Positions 34,701 to 47,205 of a stretch of DNA of 64,000 nucleotides are shown piece by piece (within the stretch, counting starts at the first letter, position 1; every line of letters starts with the position of its first letter). The stretch is taken from the NCBI RefSeq assembly GCF_001522545.3, contig NC_031776.1, forward strand, positions 31,944,709-32,008,708. Direction: 5' to 3'. Origin of the DNA: Parus major (Eukaryota > Chordata > Aves > Passeriformes > Paridae). Both the position numbers and the translations under genes were made by a program. The notes below the pieces were generated by a model. It was not told the origin of the DNA. It saw only the letters and a list, made by a program, of their open reading frames with translations, and did no database searches.

Positions 34701-37700
34701 CTACTCATGAATATCATCAGGGGAGTGAAGGTAGCGTAGGAACTGCAAAATCCAGTAGCTGATTTCGGAATAATCTCATTAAAAAACAAGCTCAGTAAAA
34801 TACTGGAACATATACTGAAAAGATTATACTTAATCTCAGTAGGGAAGGAAAAATAAAGAGGTTGAACTTCTTTCCCTCCCCCTTCAGCATTTTCCCACAG
34901 AAATCTGTTGAGGCTTATATCAAACATGTAGGATGGTGCTCACCTTTTTTGGAGCTTACAAAGACCTTCATAGGAATAATAACCTCCTGGACATAGCTCT
35001 AGAAAGGTGTTTATCATCCTGCTTTTTAAACTGCTTTGTTGTTTTTTTTTCCAATGTCATATCCTCCAGACTGAGGATGAATATCTAATCCAAGTCTAAA
35101 AAATATCATTATTATTGAGCATCACTCTTTGTAGTCACTCCCCTCCCTTACTGAAGTATCAAATAGAAACTTCAATCTTGCTAAATGGTGAAAGTCCTCT
35201 TTGGCAGAGGATGTGTTGTTCATCCCCCATTCTCCTTTAATTCCTTGTTAACAACAATTAAAGAAAGAAAGAAACAAATCCCTCCAAGATAAATGTTTGT
35301 CGTAGAAGCTCCAGCTGGAAAGATCTTGTGCCTGAGGAGGGTTTGTGGAACATGTGAGATGGCAGGATCCCAGTGGGGCTTTTCTTCTCATCCCTGAGAA
35401 GGAACAGGGAAGAGCAGAACAGGAGTTTCATTTCCACTCCCCACTTCTGATGACACGTTCGATTAGGCCTGCCAGCAAATTGCTAGAGAAAACATATGTT
35501 TTGTCATACAGTGGAATGATGGCTCCTCTGGTGAATTTAGGAATGTGATAAGGAAATTTTCAGAGCGGTCTCCAAGTCCCTATTGCTTTGTTAACATTTT
35601 TTAGCATCCTATTAATCACTCTGTATGAATCTGTCAACAGCTGATATTATGGATTAAGGAAGATTACAGCTCATTGCTCCAGTGGTTGTTTTCTTTAGGA
35701 TTTAACTCCACGGGCACTTTGCCATTCACCTCCCTCTGACAAAGCCAGCCCCTTGCTTTTGCAACCTTTTTGCAATGCTTCCCTGACTAAGAGTGGGTTT
35801 ACTTAAAAAAGTATCAAAAATGCTCATCCAGAAGGGAAATGTTTTGATTTTATTATTTCTGGAAGAAGGGATAATACACTTTCAGTGCTGAACAGATCCA
35901 CAAGATCCTGATTTACAGATGTTTCCATGTAGATAAATGTTGTCTTTGTTTTGTCATGCTTGTGCAGATCATGTCACTTGTTATTTGGGGAAAGGGAGTG
36001 TTATTTGAGGAAATTCAGAAAAAAGTTCTAGAGGTTTAATAAATTTAACTCATAGACTTTCTCCATTGTTTACTATCAACAACAGGTCATTCTCCAATTC
36101 TATGTTTCTGTTATCCACTCTCTGGGGTATAAAGAAATCCTTGTGACTCCTATGATGCAACACAAAGCAGAATTAACACCAGAGAATCAAACAACTCATC
36201 CATGAATAACCTTCAGACTAAAAATTATTCACCCAGACTTACCCCCCTGGGCTTGTTTTATACTTGTTTTTATACATAAAAACAATAATGCAAAAAATAC
36301 CAGTTTTGATCTAGACATTCTTCCTGAGCTCACTTCATTCTTACAGCTTGTCTCCAAGGCCTTATCATTCCTTGCTCCCTTCTCTGGCAGAGCATCTCCC
36401 CACCACAGCCTCATCCCAAAGCAGCCAAATTAAAGAAAGCTTTCCTCCTGTGCTCAGAAGATGCAGGGTCATGGCCAGCCTCAGTCCTGGCTCACCTGCA
36501 ATTCCTGCCAAATGTTAATGCAGGTTTCTTGCTTCAGAGCCTCGGGTGACACAAAGCTCCTCTGGGTGTTTTACTGGGAGCCTCTCACCCCATTACAAAT
36601 GTCTTAAAACAGCAAGCTCTGCCAGAGCCTGCCTTCTCTGCACTTTGTGTAAATTATCCCTGGGCCACTGCTTAATGTTTATTATTTCCGATGCTTTGAA
36701 ATTTTAAACTGAGGGCATTAATATAACCTACAGGACAAGGCCAGGGAAAGGGGTTAATTGGAGAGGAAACTCTTGTTTTGCTGTATGGGGGAGCTGTATT
36801 TCACTCCCCCTAAATAACCCCCAGCAAATATAGTCCTCAAATTCATTCTTGTTTTGGTGGGAATTTAAATAAATCTTCCAGGTCCATCTCTTGGCCACAA
36901 ATTGCTTCTGAACATAATTAGCCTTTCTACTGGTACTGGAGCCTTGTTTATTTATGTGTCATACCCTGGAAAGTGTAGGAATATATAAAATTTCACTCAG
37001 ACTTAGACAAAAACTCCTCCTTGACCAGAATCCTGTACTTTCAAGGGAAGGAAGGAAAAGAAGGAACATTGAAAATAGTCAATTATTCTATAACCTTCTT
37101 ATACTTCCCCCACCCTCCCCAGCCTTTTGGAAACCTCCTGTGCTGAAGGCTGCATCCAGGCTGTCATCCCTTCTCCTTGCCTTTCCTCATTCATTTCCCC
37201 AATTTCTTTCCATGTGTATTGCAAAAACAGCAGAAATAAATCCATTTCAATGCCTCTGCACAGTCACTTTTTATCTTGGTGAAAGGTACCTCCTTTTTTT
37301 TATATAATTTCCTGTAATGTGAGGCTCATCTGGCCAACTTTCATATATACTCACACTGCAAAACAGTCACCTTCAGATTCCAAAATCAGGCTAGAAATTA
37401 TTCCAGAGATAATCTGCTGTTCAGAGTCTCTCCTTTGGCTGTTGAACAGAGAGACATTTCAGTCTGAGAATGCAAAGGAAAGTTTGTGTTTGTAATTAAG
37501 GGCCTCCCCTGTTCCCAGGGTATCTGTATTTGCACAGGGCCCTGCCATTGGCTTTCCCAGGCTGGCCATGATCACTTCATCTTGCTTGGAACCAATTTTC
37601 CATCTTTAAAACCTTCCTTTCCTTGCAGGCAGGTCATGAGGCTGGATCCATTACTGCAAGTGAGAGGTTTTATTACTGAGGTGATAAGTGTCATGCCAAT

Positions 37701-40700
37701 ACAATAGTCATAATAAATAACTTCTCTAAAAGTGTAAAAGGGCCTGACATTATTAATTGCATTTCAAGCTCGTGCAGCGTGTGTGGATCAGGATTGAATG
37801 CAGAACAGACCAAAGGGTTTTTTCTTGCTTGAGTTTTTGCTCTTTGGAAAGAAATGTATTTTGTTCAGCTGAAATGTCCTCGGTGCACTGAGCCTGCAAC
37901 AAACCTCTCACCTGTGCAAGTCCCCATCACTCCCATCAGGGCTCAGATGTCCCTGCTGGGATGCAGAGATGGAGGGACACCCCTCTGACAGGCAGGGGAG
38001 TTCTTTCTTTTCTTTTTTTTACCCTTCAACATCAAATGCAAATGCTCTAAATCTTCTCAGTCCTAAGCAGAGATGGTGTCAGATGACTTCAACAGGAGGC
38101 AATGCTTTTAGATGCTCATAAAAGCTGTGATTTCCTGCATCTCTCCTGCAGGCTGTCATTCACTGATGAATGTGCAGAGGGCCTCACAATGCCCCAAAAG
38201 TGACTAAAGCTCTTGGTTAAAGGCAGAAATTGGTCCCAGGTTCTGCAGGGCTCTGGCACAAAGCGGTGCACAGAGGTTGCCTTGTACATCTGAGTTGAGA
38301 TGCTCACAGATAAGTTCACTGAGCAAAAGCAGGTCACATCAGCAGATTTAATGTGTCCTTTGAACCTCCTGCACCTCATTTTCTGGCCTCTGCTGTAACA
38401 TTTAACATCTTTTGATCATTTACTCACAGGCAGTTGTTTCATTACAATGGAAATAAAAATAGTTGACACAAAAGGGTGGAGTTTTGCCTATTCAGAGTGA
38501 GAGTGAAAAGTTGCACTCCTGAGTTGGCTTAAATAGAGTGAACATTATTAAGTGGTGACATGAAAAAGACCTCTCAAAGGAGATAATGCCTTCATCCAAT
38601 TAATCCTGCCTAATGAAGTTACCCTTCCAAGGTGGGCAGAACAGTTTCAGTGTGAAGTTTGCTTCCTGTGATCATTTGTGCCAATAAAATCTTGTGAGGA
38701 AACTGATGAAAATGGATGTGAATGTGCCTGAAGAGAATTTATTTTGATATTTGACTTGTCAGGAAAAGGAAAAAAAAGTGGTTTGTACTTTTCAACCTGA
38801 TCTGCCACTGTGCTCTCTCCTGATGATCCCAGTCTTTAATAACTTCTCAAATTATAATAAAGCTCCTAGGCATCCGCTTCCCTTTGAATTTGCAGCTGAG
38901 AAAATTCCACGTTTGAAACACTTGGAAATGGAGTTTTATTTGATAACCTGTATTTTTGAGGTGGGTAACTACCTTGGTGAACACCTTGATGGTGATTTCA
39001 GTAATAGTAGTCTAAAAATACTCCTCTGTCTCTGAGAAATTTGGATTGAGGAAAGAATACTTTTCCCACTATGTTATAATGATACTTTGCACTTGGGCAC
39101 ATTCTTTTATCAAAGCATGTTTTATTCATCAATACACCAGGCCCTCAATTGGTTTTGTTTAATTGTGACTCTCTTTATGCCACAGGATTGGAAGTCCACC
39201 TGTGATGTTTCATTTCTGCTTTGCCTATGCTTTGGATATCTCAAGATAGAAAGTGTCAGAAAGGGGAAAAGAAATGTCCAAGTTCAACCAAAGCAGAAGT
39301 GATCAGACCAAAACAAATCCAGAGGGAGGAAAAAAAGTCAGAAGGATTGATAAGAAGATTTAAAAAACCATATATTTATGATGTGTTGGTTCTTTTATAA
39401 AACTGGGAGCTCCTGTTTTCCTGCAGTTAGAACTGGTTCTAAAGTGGGATACCATCTCCAAATGAAGGCACCCAAAATTATCTACCTAGCTCCTACCTCT
39501 GTTTTAAAAACTCATATTAGTGATTTGATTTTCATCATGCCAGTGAATATTTTTTGCAGCCTTGAAAAAATAAAACATACCTGGAGGTTAGGATTTAAGC
39601 TGATAAACTGAAATTCCCGAATTTTAAATATTGGCCACTACAACTTGTCCACTGCTATGAAATGATTCAGTTAAGTCATCATGAATAGCAACTCCAAGTC
39701 TTCCTCATCTCCAGTTTAACCAGGAAAAAAGAGATCTTTAATGAGGACAATGGAGCTAATAGCCAGGGAGAAATTATTTTCCAGCTGCAACATGGTTCTG
39801 GGGTCATGATAAAATTAACCACTTTGAAGTTGTGCAGCCCAGTTTCATACCTCAGACAAAGAATTGGGATAATTTTTGAGCACTGCAAGCTGCTCATACT
39901 TCTCCTACTGCTTGTGGCAGGAAGGAATAGTTTTTAACTTGCACTTTGTTCAATATGGTAGTGGAAAAGCTGGTATATCCAGCCTAGTGCATCCAGGTGG
40001 TGGCACTGAATTAATATTTCTTTTCATATTCTGGAAGAGTGTCTCAATCAAAATGAGACTTTATGGCCTGTTTTTAATTTCACAGTCATAAAGATGAACA
40101 GGCAACTTTTCCAGAGAAATAATGAGGTATCACAGAATAAAGCATGTCCCCATCAAATAATAACAACACATTTAATTAAGTGAAAAACTGTACTAGCTCT
40201 AACAGATTTTACTGCCTATAATTTATTTCTAGTTTAATGGGTATTTTGTAGTCCACCAGTCCACTAACTGTTGGTGTATAATCATGCTTTTTTTAGTTAT
40301 TATTTCTGTTTCTATTCCATGTAGACTAAAAACCACTACTTCCATTCTTTTCAATTAATGTCTTGGTATAGGTTCTTTTAACAAAAACATAGTTTCTTTG
40401 CTCATTTTTTAGCAGACATTTAGACCTGGGGCTAAACCAGCTAATATTTATATTTGTTTCCCTGGTGGTCCCAGGGATGAGCTTGGATTAGAGTGGGTGC
40501 TCATCTAAATGTAAAACACTTATAATCACATGTAATTGCCTGAAAACTGGCATCAGGTTAATTACTACAGACTGTGGTCCTGAGCTGGACATGCAGGGGC
40601 TGCAGTGGCTGGGAGACTTGAACCCAAGCCATCAGGAGGTTCAAAACAGAAAAGGACATTTCTGCTGGCCCCAGTTTTCCGTGCTCCTTGATTTGATCTC

Positions 40701-42239
40701 CTCTTTAGGGCACTTTGGGTTGTGCCTCAGGGCAGGCAGGGGGATATGCTGCTGTCTCCCAGAGCACAAGCAGGTCAGAGAAGACACATTCCCTGAGTTG
40801 GTTTAGAAGCTCAGACATGCTTTTTTGGCTTGTGGCTGAGCTGATGCTTGAGTGACTCCTCTGACTGTAAAAGACACCGATGCATCAGCACCAGCCAACG
40901 CCAGAGCCATCTATTTACCCAGGGAAGTGCTGCAATAGATCAATGTTAAATGCTTATTTGTGCTTCACTGCTCCAAGGCACAGAAACTAATTACCAGAGA
41001 TAAATTAGCCCTTGTGACAATGACTAAGAAATACACGTCCCAGGATAGACCACCTTGACCACAAACACACATAATTCTGCCTCTGACGAGGAGCAGCAGA
41101 GGGTTACACGGCTCATCCCTCAGCCAGAGCTCACTCAGGGTGGAGTGCTGCTGGCTTTCTCTGTGTGCTGGAGAGCTGGTGACCATTTGCTGAGCCCCTG
41201 ACTCTTCCTTTTCCCTACAGGAGTCACTCACTTGTGTGTTTGCCCAGCTGTGGATTAGCAGCAGCAATAAATAAAAGTCCTTATGCAGATACCAGCAGAC
41301 CTGACTGATGGCAAACCATCCCCAAGGGTTTTGAGTTAACACATGAGCTTATGAGCTTTGCCTTTACACCTTGGCTGCTCAAGAACTGCAGATGCCTTGC
41401 TCTGTGTCACCTGTGAAGCAGTCAGGAACAAATGGAATGTTTTCAATTTGGGGTGTGATTACAAAGCTTTTCTAGCTGAAGGCCCTCAGTGTTCCTCAAG
41501 TGTAGTAGTTTAGGCAGCTGTAATCAGCAAATAATCAGTTGTCAGAGCTACAACAGGTTTGTAATGCCACTGCTTCAGTTATCCCTCACCTGGACCCTTC
41601 TCTCTTCCTGCCAAATCTGGTGGATCTGAATCCAGAAACTTCTACCCCATCTTATTTCCTTATTCTCTAATTGGAGCTGAGGGACTGAGGATGGATCTCT
41701 GGGAGTGCCTGGGAGGCTACAGAGCTCCTCTAAATTTTCCCTGCAAGGAGAGCAGGAGAGAGCTGCTTCCATTAACTTTTTGCCCTGAGCCCTTACAAAA
41801 GATCTTGCTAGGCTGGGCACTGCATTTTCCACAAAATGTGTAAAACCAAAGTACAAAACCATTATGGATTTAACCCTGCTCACTGTGCCCATCGTAACAA
41901 GCTCAGGGGCGACCAGAAGGAACAACAGGAGTGGGGAAACCTTGGGAACACTCACAGTGCCTGGGAGAGGGTCATGCTGCTGTCAATATCTGTGGGAGAG
42001 CTCCTCTGTAAGCCAGGTTGACTAAATTGGTCTCAGTTAATTTGGAAATTCACTCTTCCCTATGTCCATGGGAAGTACCTCAGCCACCTGATACATCTTA
42101 GCATTCCCCTTGCCCTTTTCACCTGGCTGTGTAATCACTGTGGCACCACAGACCCATCTCATGCTGGAGCAGAGCAGTCCCTCACCTCTTCCCATCCCAG
42201 AACTGTACTTTCAAGGACATCCATTCCTCTCAGTACCTT
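31746..42239. other. Intergenic, no gene seen
   Basis: Start of the ~22-kb spacer between the HNMT copies. Open frames here are short and lack domains. The 200-codon frame at 31565-32167 starts inside the putative LTR and has no recognisable product. The stretch at 36640-36900 is listed separately as a possible conserved element. Confidence 0.45.
36640..36900. promoter_or_regulatory. Candidate conserved non-coding element
   Basis: AT-rich, non-repetitive and stop-rich in all frames, with homeodomain-like cores and T/A tracts ('gcttaatgtttattatttcc', 'gggcattaatataacctaca', 'ggggttaattggagag'). This is typical in look of deeply conserved enhancers. Conservation itself was not tested. Confidence 0.25.
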
Positions 42240-42400
42240 ATCCCAGTTCTCCTCTCTGCTGAAGAGAGTTTGGGGCATCAGCACATTTTTCTCTTTTCTG
42301 CCAAGATCATTAATAGGAATATTAAGTTCTGTGCCTGACCCTTGAGGAAGACCCCAGAAAATGCCTCCAGGTCTGGTGCTTCTCTGAGCACTCCTTGTTA
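42240..42400 (-). mobile_element. Degenerate CR1-like reverse transcriptase fragment, antisense
   Basis: The + strand reads 'atcagcacatttttctcttt', 'gccaagatcattaatagg' and 'gtgcctgacccttgaggaag'. On the minus strand this corresponds, with many changes, to the CR1 RT stretch around PQGSVLGP, FINDL and the catalytic FADD region. It is heavily decayed and not translatable. Confidence 0.5.
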
Positions 42401-45400
42401 CTGAACCCCAGGTGTAATTAAGAGGAATAACCTGTATTTTTATAACTGTGTTTTAGCAAGCTAATACTATCTATGAAAAATTGTGAAAATCCCGATTGCT
42501 GCCTGAGAAACTGAAGCATCACTTCTGTCTGTGTGACATCCTCTCTCCACGTGCCTCCCAGCCAGCAGAGCAAAGCACTGCTGAAGTTTCTGCAGCCAGA
42601 CTCTAAGAGCCCGTGTGCTGGATGGGCTGGACACATCAGCTCTGTCTCCAGGTGTGGGATCACCGCCCCCATCTCTGCCAAGCCAGCAGGAAAGGATTGG
42701 CTCCAGCTCTTAACCCCCTGGGATGTTAGAGCATCTCCTCAAGCTCTGCTTTGCAAGCCTGGAGGTGCAATCCCGAATGTTACCCCTGCCTGGGGTTGTA
42801 GCCGCTCCATCAAAGCCTCCTGGCCACGTCGGTGTTGTCGCAGGTGATTTTCCATAATTTTGGTTTTCAGCAGCAGAGGTCAGCATTGCCCTGCTGATGG
42901 ACGGCCACGTTCCCACCTGCAGGGAACAGCAAAGCATCACAAAATCAGTTTTCATTAGTCCTTGCTCTTTTATTGTGTTGGATTGTGTCTTTCAGCTCCA
43001 GAAGCTCCTGGAGGGGCAGGTGACCGAGCCACCAGCTGTGTCCCCTGGGAAGTGACAAGGGAGGCTGCAGGGTGGCCTTGCACATGTTCAGGGTGCCTGG
43101 GGACAGCAGAGATGTACTCAGGGTGCTGTCGTGGGTCCTGTGGGACACCTGTGTCCGCCCAGAGCTGCAGCAGGAGAGAGGCTGATACCCCAGCACCACA
43201 CACATCCCCAAAATGGACAGGCAATGGAGCCTGGGGGCCTTGGCTGTGGATCTGAAGTTCCCTGTTTGTATCAGGACTGTATTTTGTCTTACTGGTTCAT
43301 GTCTTGTTAAATGGCTGAGGGATGTTATAAGCATGTGACTCATCTGTTATTGCATATAGATAATTATAGCACTTCTAAGCAACCTATTGGACACTCTAGC
43401 CAGACCATTAAATAATTGCTCATTCTTTATAAACATTGTTTTGACATGAGGTGGGTCCAGCAGAGGAAACAGAAATGTGAGCCAGTCCTCCAGGGATCTC
43501 TCTAATGCCTAATTGCTGTGCTGTGTCCCTAATATTTTTTCCTGAGCTGGGAAATCCATCTTTTTGACTAGAAGTCTTTATTTTGAAGTGTTTGGGGTTT
43601 TTACCTACTTATTGAATGATTCAGCCAGACAGTTTCCAATCTGCATGTTCTGCACCGTGCTGAAGTTACACCACCCTTGACACATAATGAAAATATTGCA
43701 CACCAACAAGCCAGCAGCTGTGCAAGTCAAACTGGTTGTCTCAGTGTTGTTGTCAGCTGAAATCCCAATCTAATAATAAACCTGGAAGCTGTTGACAGGA
43801 GTAGTTTCCATGCTGTCTGGCACTCACTGTGGAGCAGGGGAATGGCACGGAGCAAAGCTGTCCCCAGAAGCCTGAGTGGCCTGTGGGGACAGTGTTGGCA
43901 GCCCTGCAAAGCAAAGTGGCTTTGATGTCTCCATGGATGGAAAAGATGCTGATCAGCCTTTAGTCTGGGCTGAGGGAAGTGGTTTCTCTCTTCCCCTTTG
44001 CACTCCAGGAGGTACAGAATTTTAGGAGATAAATTTGGGATGAATGCCTACCAAAAATAAACAGTTGGAAGGCGGATTGGGTGCATCCTGGTAATGAAAA
44101 GGAAATTCAGGTGCAGTGGTAAACTTGGTGAGCTTGGCCTTCAGCACTGGATGTAAAATTGAAGATCTACATGAAATCACCTCAAACATGTGTGTGATGT
44201 GAGAGACTGGGATTGTTCAAGGGAACAATTGCCTAGGGAGCCCAGGACTGAACTCTGTTAATGAACCCTTAATGCCGTTCCCTCAGTGTCCTCAGGCATT
44301 TATTGTATCCCAGACATTTCTGCGCTCTCTTAAAACTTCCATCTCTTGCAGATGATTGCAGGGCCCATGAATATTCTGTATTAGATCCCAAGTGAGAAGT
44401 ACACCAGTGGGACAAGGATTAACACAGCAGTTTCGGTCTGAAGACATTTGGATGTGGTGCCACATGGAGATGAAAAACTCACTGTGTGGTGGCAGCAGTC
44501 TGGGCCCTCCCTGGTCCCCCACCTCTCCCCCTGCAGATTGAGAGGTGTTTTCTATTGAGTTCATAAAAGAAACACCACACAGAATCCCCTGGCCGTGGCA
44601 ATAGATTCAATCAGTCTCAGTCCATTAGCTTAACTAATCAATAGCTGTAAGTGCCATAATGCTGCCTCCTACTTCATCACAAAAGCTGAAAACTTACAGG
44701 AGGCCACGTGTAATTACGGGCACTCCCTCCATTAACTTCAGGAAAATTAAACAGCCAATATTTGGGTGTCTGGCAGGTTACTTCTCTCAGGAAAGCTGGC
44801 ACATCCAACTCTAACAGAGCTGATTAATGGGAAAAAAAAGGTGATTTTTTTTTATCAACGCTTTTCATGATGTTGTCATGTCACTGCCACCCCAGCATCT
44901 CCCCAGCTGCACTTTGTGTTGCTGGCCTCAGCTGCAGGACCTGAGACAGAGATTTGCCCCTGGTTTGGAATGACTGCAAAAGATCCCACTCCCTTGCTCT
45001 GGAGTGAGAAAATGCTTGGTGAAAATTGCAAGAAATAACACTAAGGGAAAAAATAATTCCTACAAGTAATAGTAACAATAATTAATAGTAAACAACAACA
45101 ACAACATCAATCCTCTTCAAAACATTTTTAGCTTCTTCCCATGCTGTAAATCCTCTGTCTGGAGAAAAGGTGGCTCCAACACTTTATATTAAGCTCCCTT
45201 TAAGGCAGATGTCTGCCTCTGGGTAGTCAAAATTGGACCACATTTGCATTTTTGTGCCTGAAGGCTGGAGGCTGGACCTTTAACCCTGCATCACCAGCAG
45301 CATTCCAGAGCCAGGGGTATATCCACAGCCCAGGTCTCTCCACCGGGCTCTGAGTTGTAAACTCATTAACTGTAGCAAGACTGTGTTTCTTCATTTACTT

Positions 45401-46905
45401 TTGCCATGACTGATACACTGTAAGCAATTCCAGTTCTCTTGCCTTTCCATGTACTGTACCCATCCTTGTGTATCCTAATTTGAAAGATATTCTCTCCTGC
45501 CTTCTCCCACTCTTCCCAGTTCTCTTGGAATCTGGATGTGACTGCAACAGGAAGACATGGCCAGGAGCTGACTCCTATCACTGAAATCAGGAGCAAATCC
45601 TGAAGTGCTTCTTTTGTCATCATTAACTTCGCCAGAGGTTGTCAGAGCAGAGACAAAATCAAACCCAAGTGAAACTCCAAATATGATCTGCAGAGCAGGC
45701 TCATCCCAGGGTAGAGATTGCAAAGAGAATTCCTGCTCAATGAAAGCATGAATGCACCTATACATAAAGAAACTCAGAGGCTTTTGTCTGTGGGAAGATG
45801 AGAGGTGAGTAGGGTTCAAAATAACAAGGTGGCAATAATATAGCTTTCTAATAAAAGCCTGATGCCTTTAGAGTAACTGGTCCCAGGTTTATTTAATCAG
45901 GAAAATAGCTGGGAGTTTAAATAACTTACAATACAAAGTCTGCACAAAGGAGAGAGTGAGCAGGCTGGGTTGGATGTGTCCGTATCTCGCGGAAGGATGT
46001 GAATTTGAAAGAAGCACTGACACTTGGAAACTGCCTACAATGGCACCAGCTGGATTGAGGGGAGAGATAGAAATGGTATTAAAAAATATTATTTCCAGCA
46101 GCAGTTGCAGGCCTACAGGGCAGAAAGGGAAAGGGAGAGCAGGGATCATGGAAAGAGATAAGGAGGGCAGGTGAAGACACCACGCCAGGAATGGCAATTG
46201 CTGGGGCTGTGACAGGAGAAGGAGCTCAGAGGATGCAATCAGGGACTGAGCTGCTCCTTCCAGTATGAGCTGACAACCAGGCTCCCTGCAGGCATCCCCC
46301 ACTGCCCCTTCCATCCCACACATGGCCTTCTGGAAAATTCCTCTTCAGACACAATTCTTCACATCTGGCTTCAGAACTAATAAATACACCTTCAGTTTAA
46401 GGCTTGAGGAGATGACTGTCATTTCTTTAGGAATGGCTTTTCACAGAGGGGGAGAAATCCACAGTATTTCTGGGGAAGCTTTGAGATGGCCTTTTCAGCA
46501 TCTCTTGCTGAAGCACAAATGGACTCTGCAGGCAGGAGCTTCTAGTCAAGGCTCCTGTTGACTCCAAATTAAGTTGTAATTAAAAAAAAAATCAAATGAC
46601 AGCACTGTCCATGAAAAGCTTTCATGCATTTTAACTCCAGCAATATTACAGGGCTATGTCAAGGGCTTTTGTATGATCCATGCACCTCACACTGATAAGT
46701 AATATCAAGGAAGCAATGCTTTTGTATTGATATTTCACTGTGAAATCCCACATTTGCAATGTCTTGGCAGTAGGTGGTACGCTCAGCTCCAATATTAAAA
46801 TATTAGTTCAAACTCTAGTCAAAAACTTAGTATAAAGTAGTATAAATTAAAGCATGGCTTTAACTTATAATTTATAGCCAAGCTTCAGCACAGCTTTGGA
46901 GAGCA
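42401..46905. other. Intergenic, no gene seen
   Basis: No supportable exon. The stretch at 44580-44800 is listed separately. Frames up to ~144 codons (for example 45889-46323, minus strand) are unsupported by domain or splice context. Confidence 0.45.
44580..44800. promoter_or_regulatory. Candidate conserved non-coding element
   Basis: Unique sequence rich in homeobox and E-box-like words: 'ccattagcttaactaatcaa', 'aggccacgtgtaattacggg' (CACGTG next to TAATTA-like) and 'aacagagctgattaatggg'. No coding frame. Proposed by appearance only. Confidence 0.25.
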
Positions 46906-47205
46906 ACTTTTTGCATTGGCAGGTGGTGATAAAGCAAGGGGGAATGGTTTTAAACTAAAAGAGGGCAGGCTTAGATTAGCTGTTAGGAAGAAATTATTTT
47001 CTGTGAGGGTGGGCAGGCCCTGGCACAGGGTGCCCAGAGAAGCTGTGGCTGCCTCTGGATCCCTGGAAGTGTCCAAGGCCAGGCTGGACAGGCTTGGAGA
47101 AGCCTGGGACAGTGGAAGGTGTCCCTGCCCAGGGCAGGGGGTTGGAACAAGATGGTCTTGAAGGTCCCTTCTAACTCAAACCATTCTGTGATTCTCCATA
47201 GCAGA
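46906..47205 (+). mobile_element. CR1 LINE 3' fragment, sense
   Basis: A comparatively well-preserved CR1 3' region. It shows 'gcaagggggaatggttttaa', 'gggcaggcttagattagctg', 'gtgtccaaggccaggctgga', 'ggcagggggttggaacaaga' and 'ccattctgtgattctcc' at the end. It spans the 81-codon frame at 46916-47161, which is repeat sequence. Confidence 0.9.
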
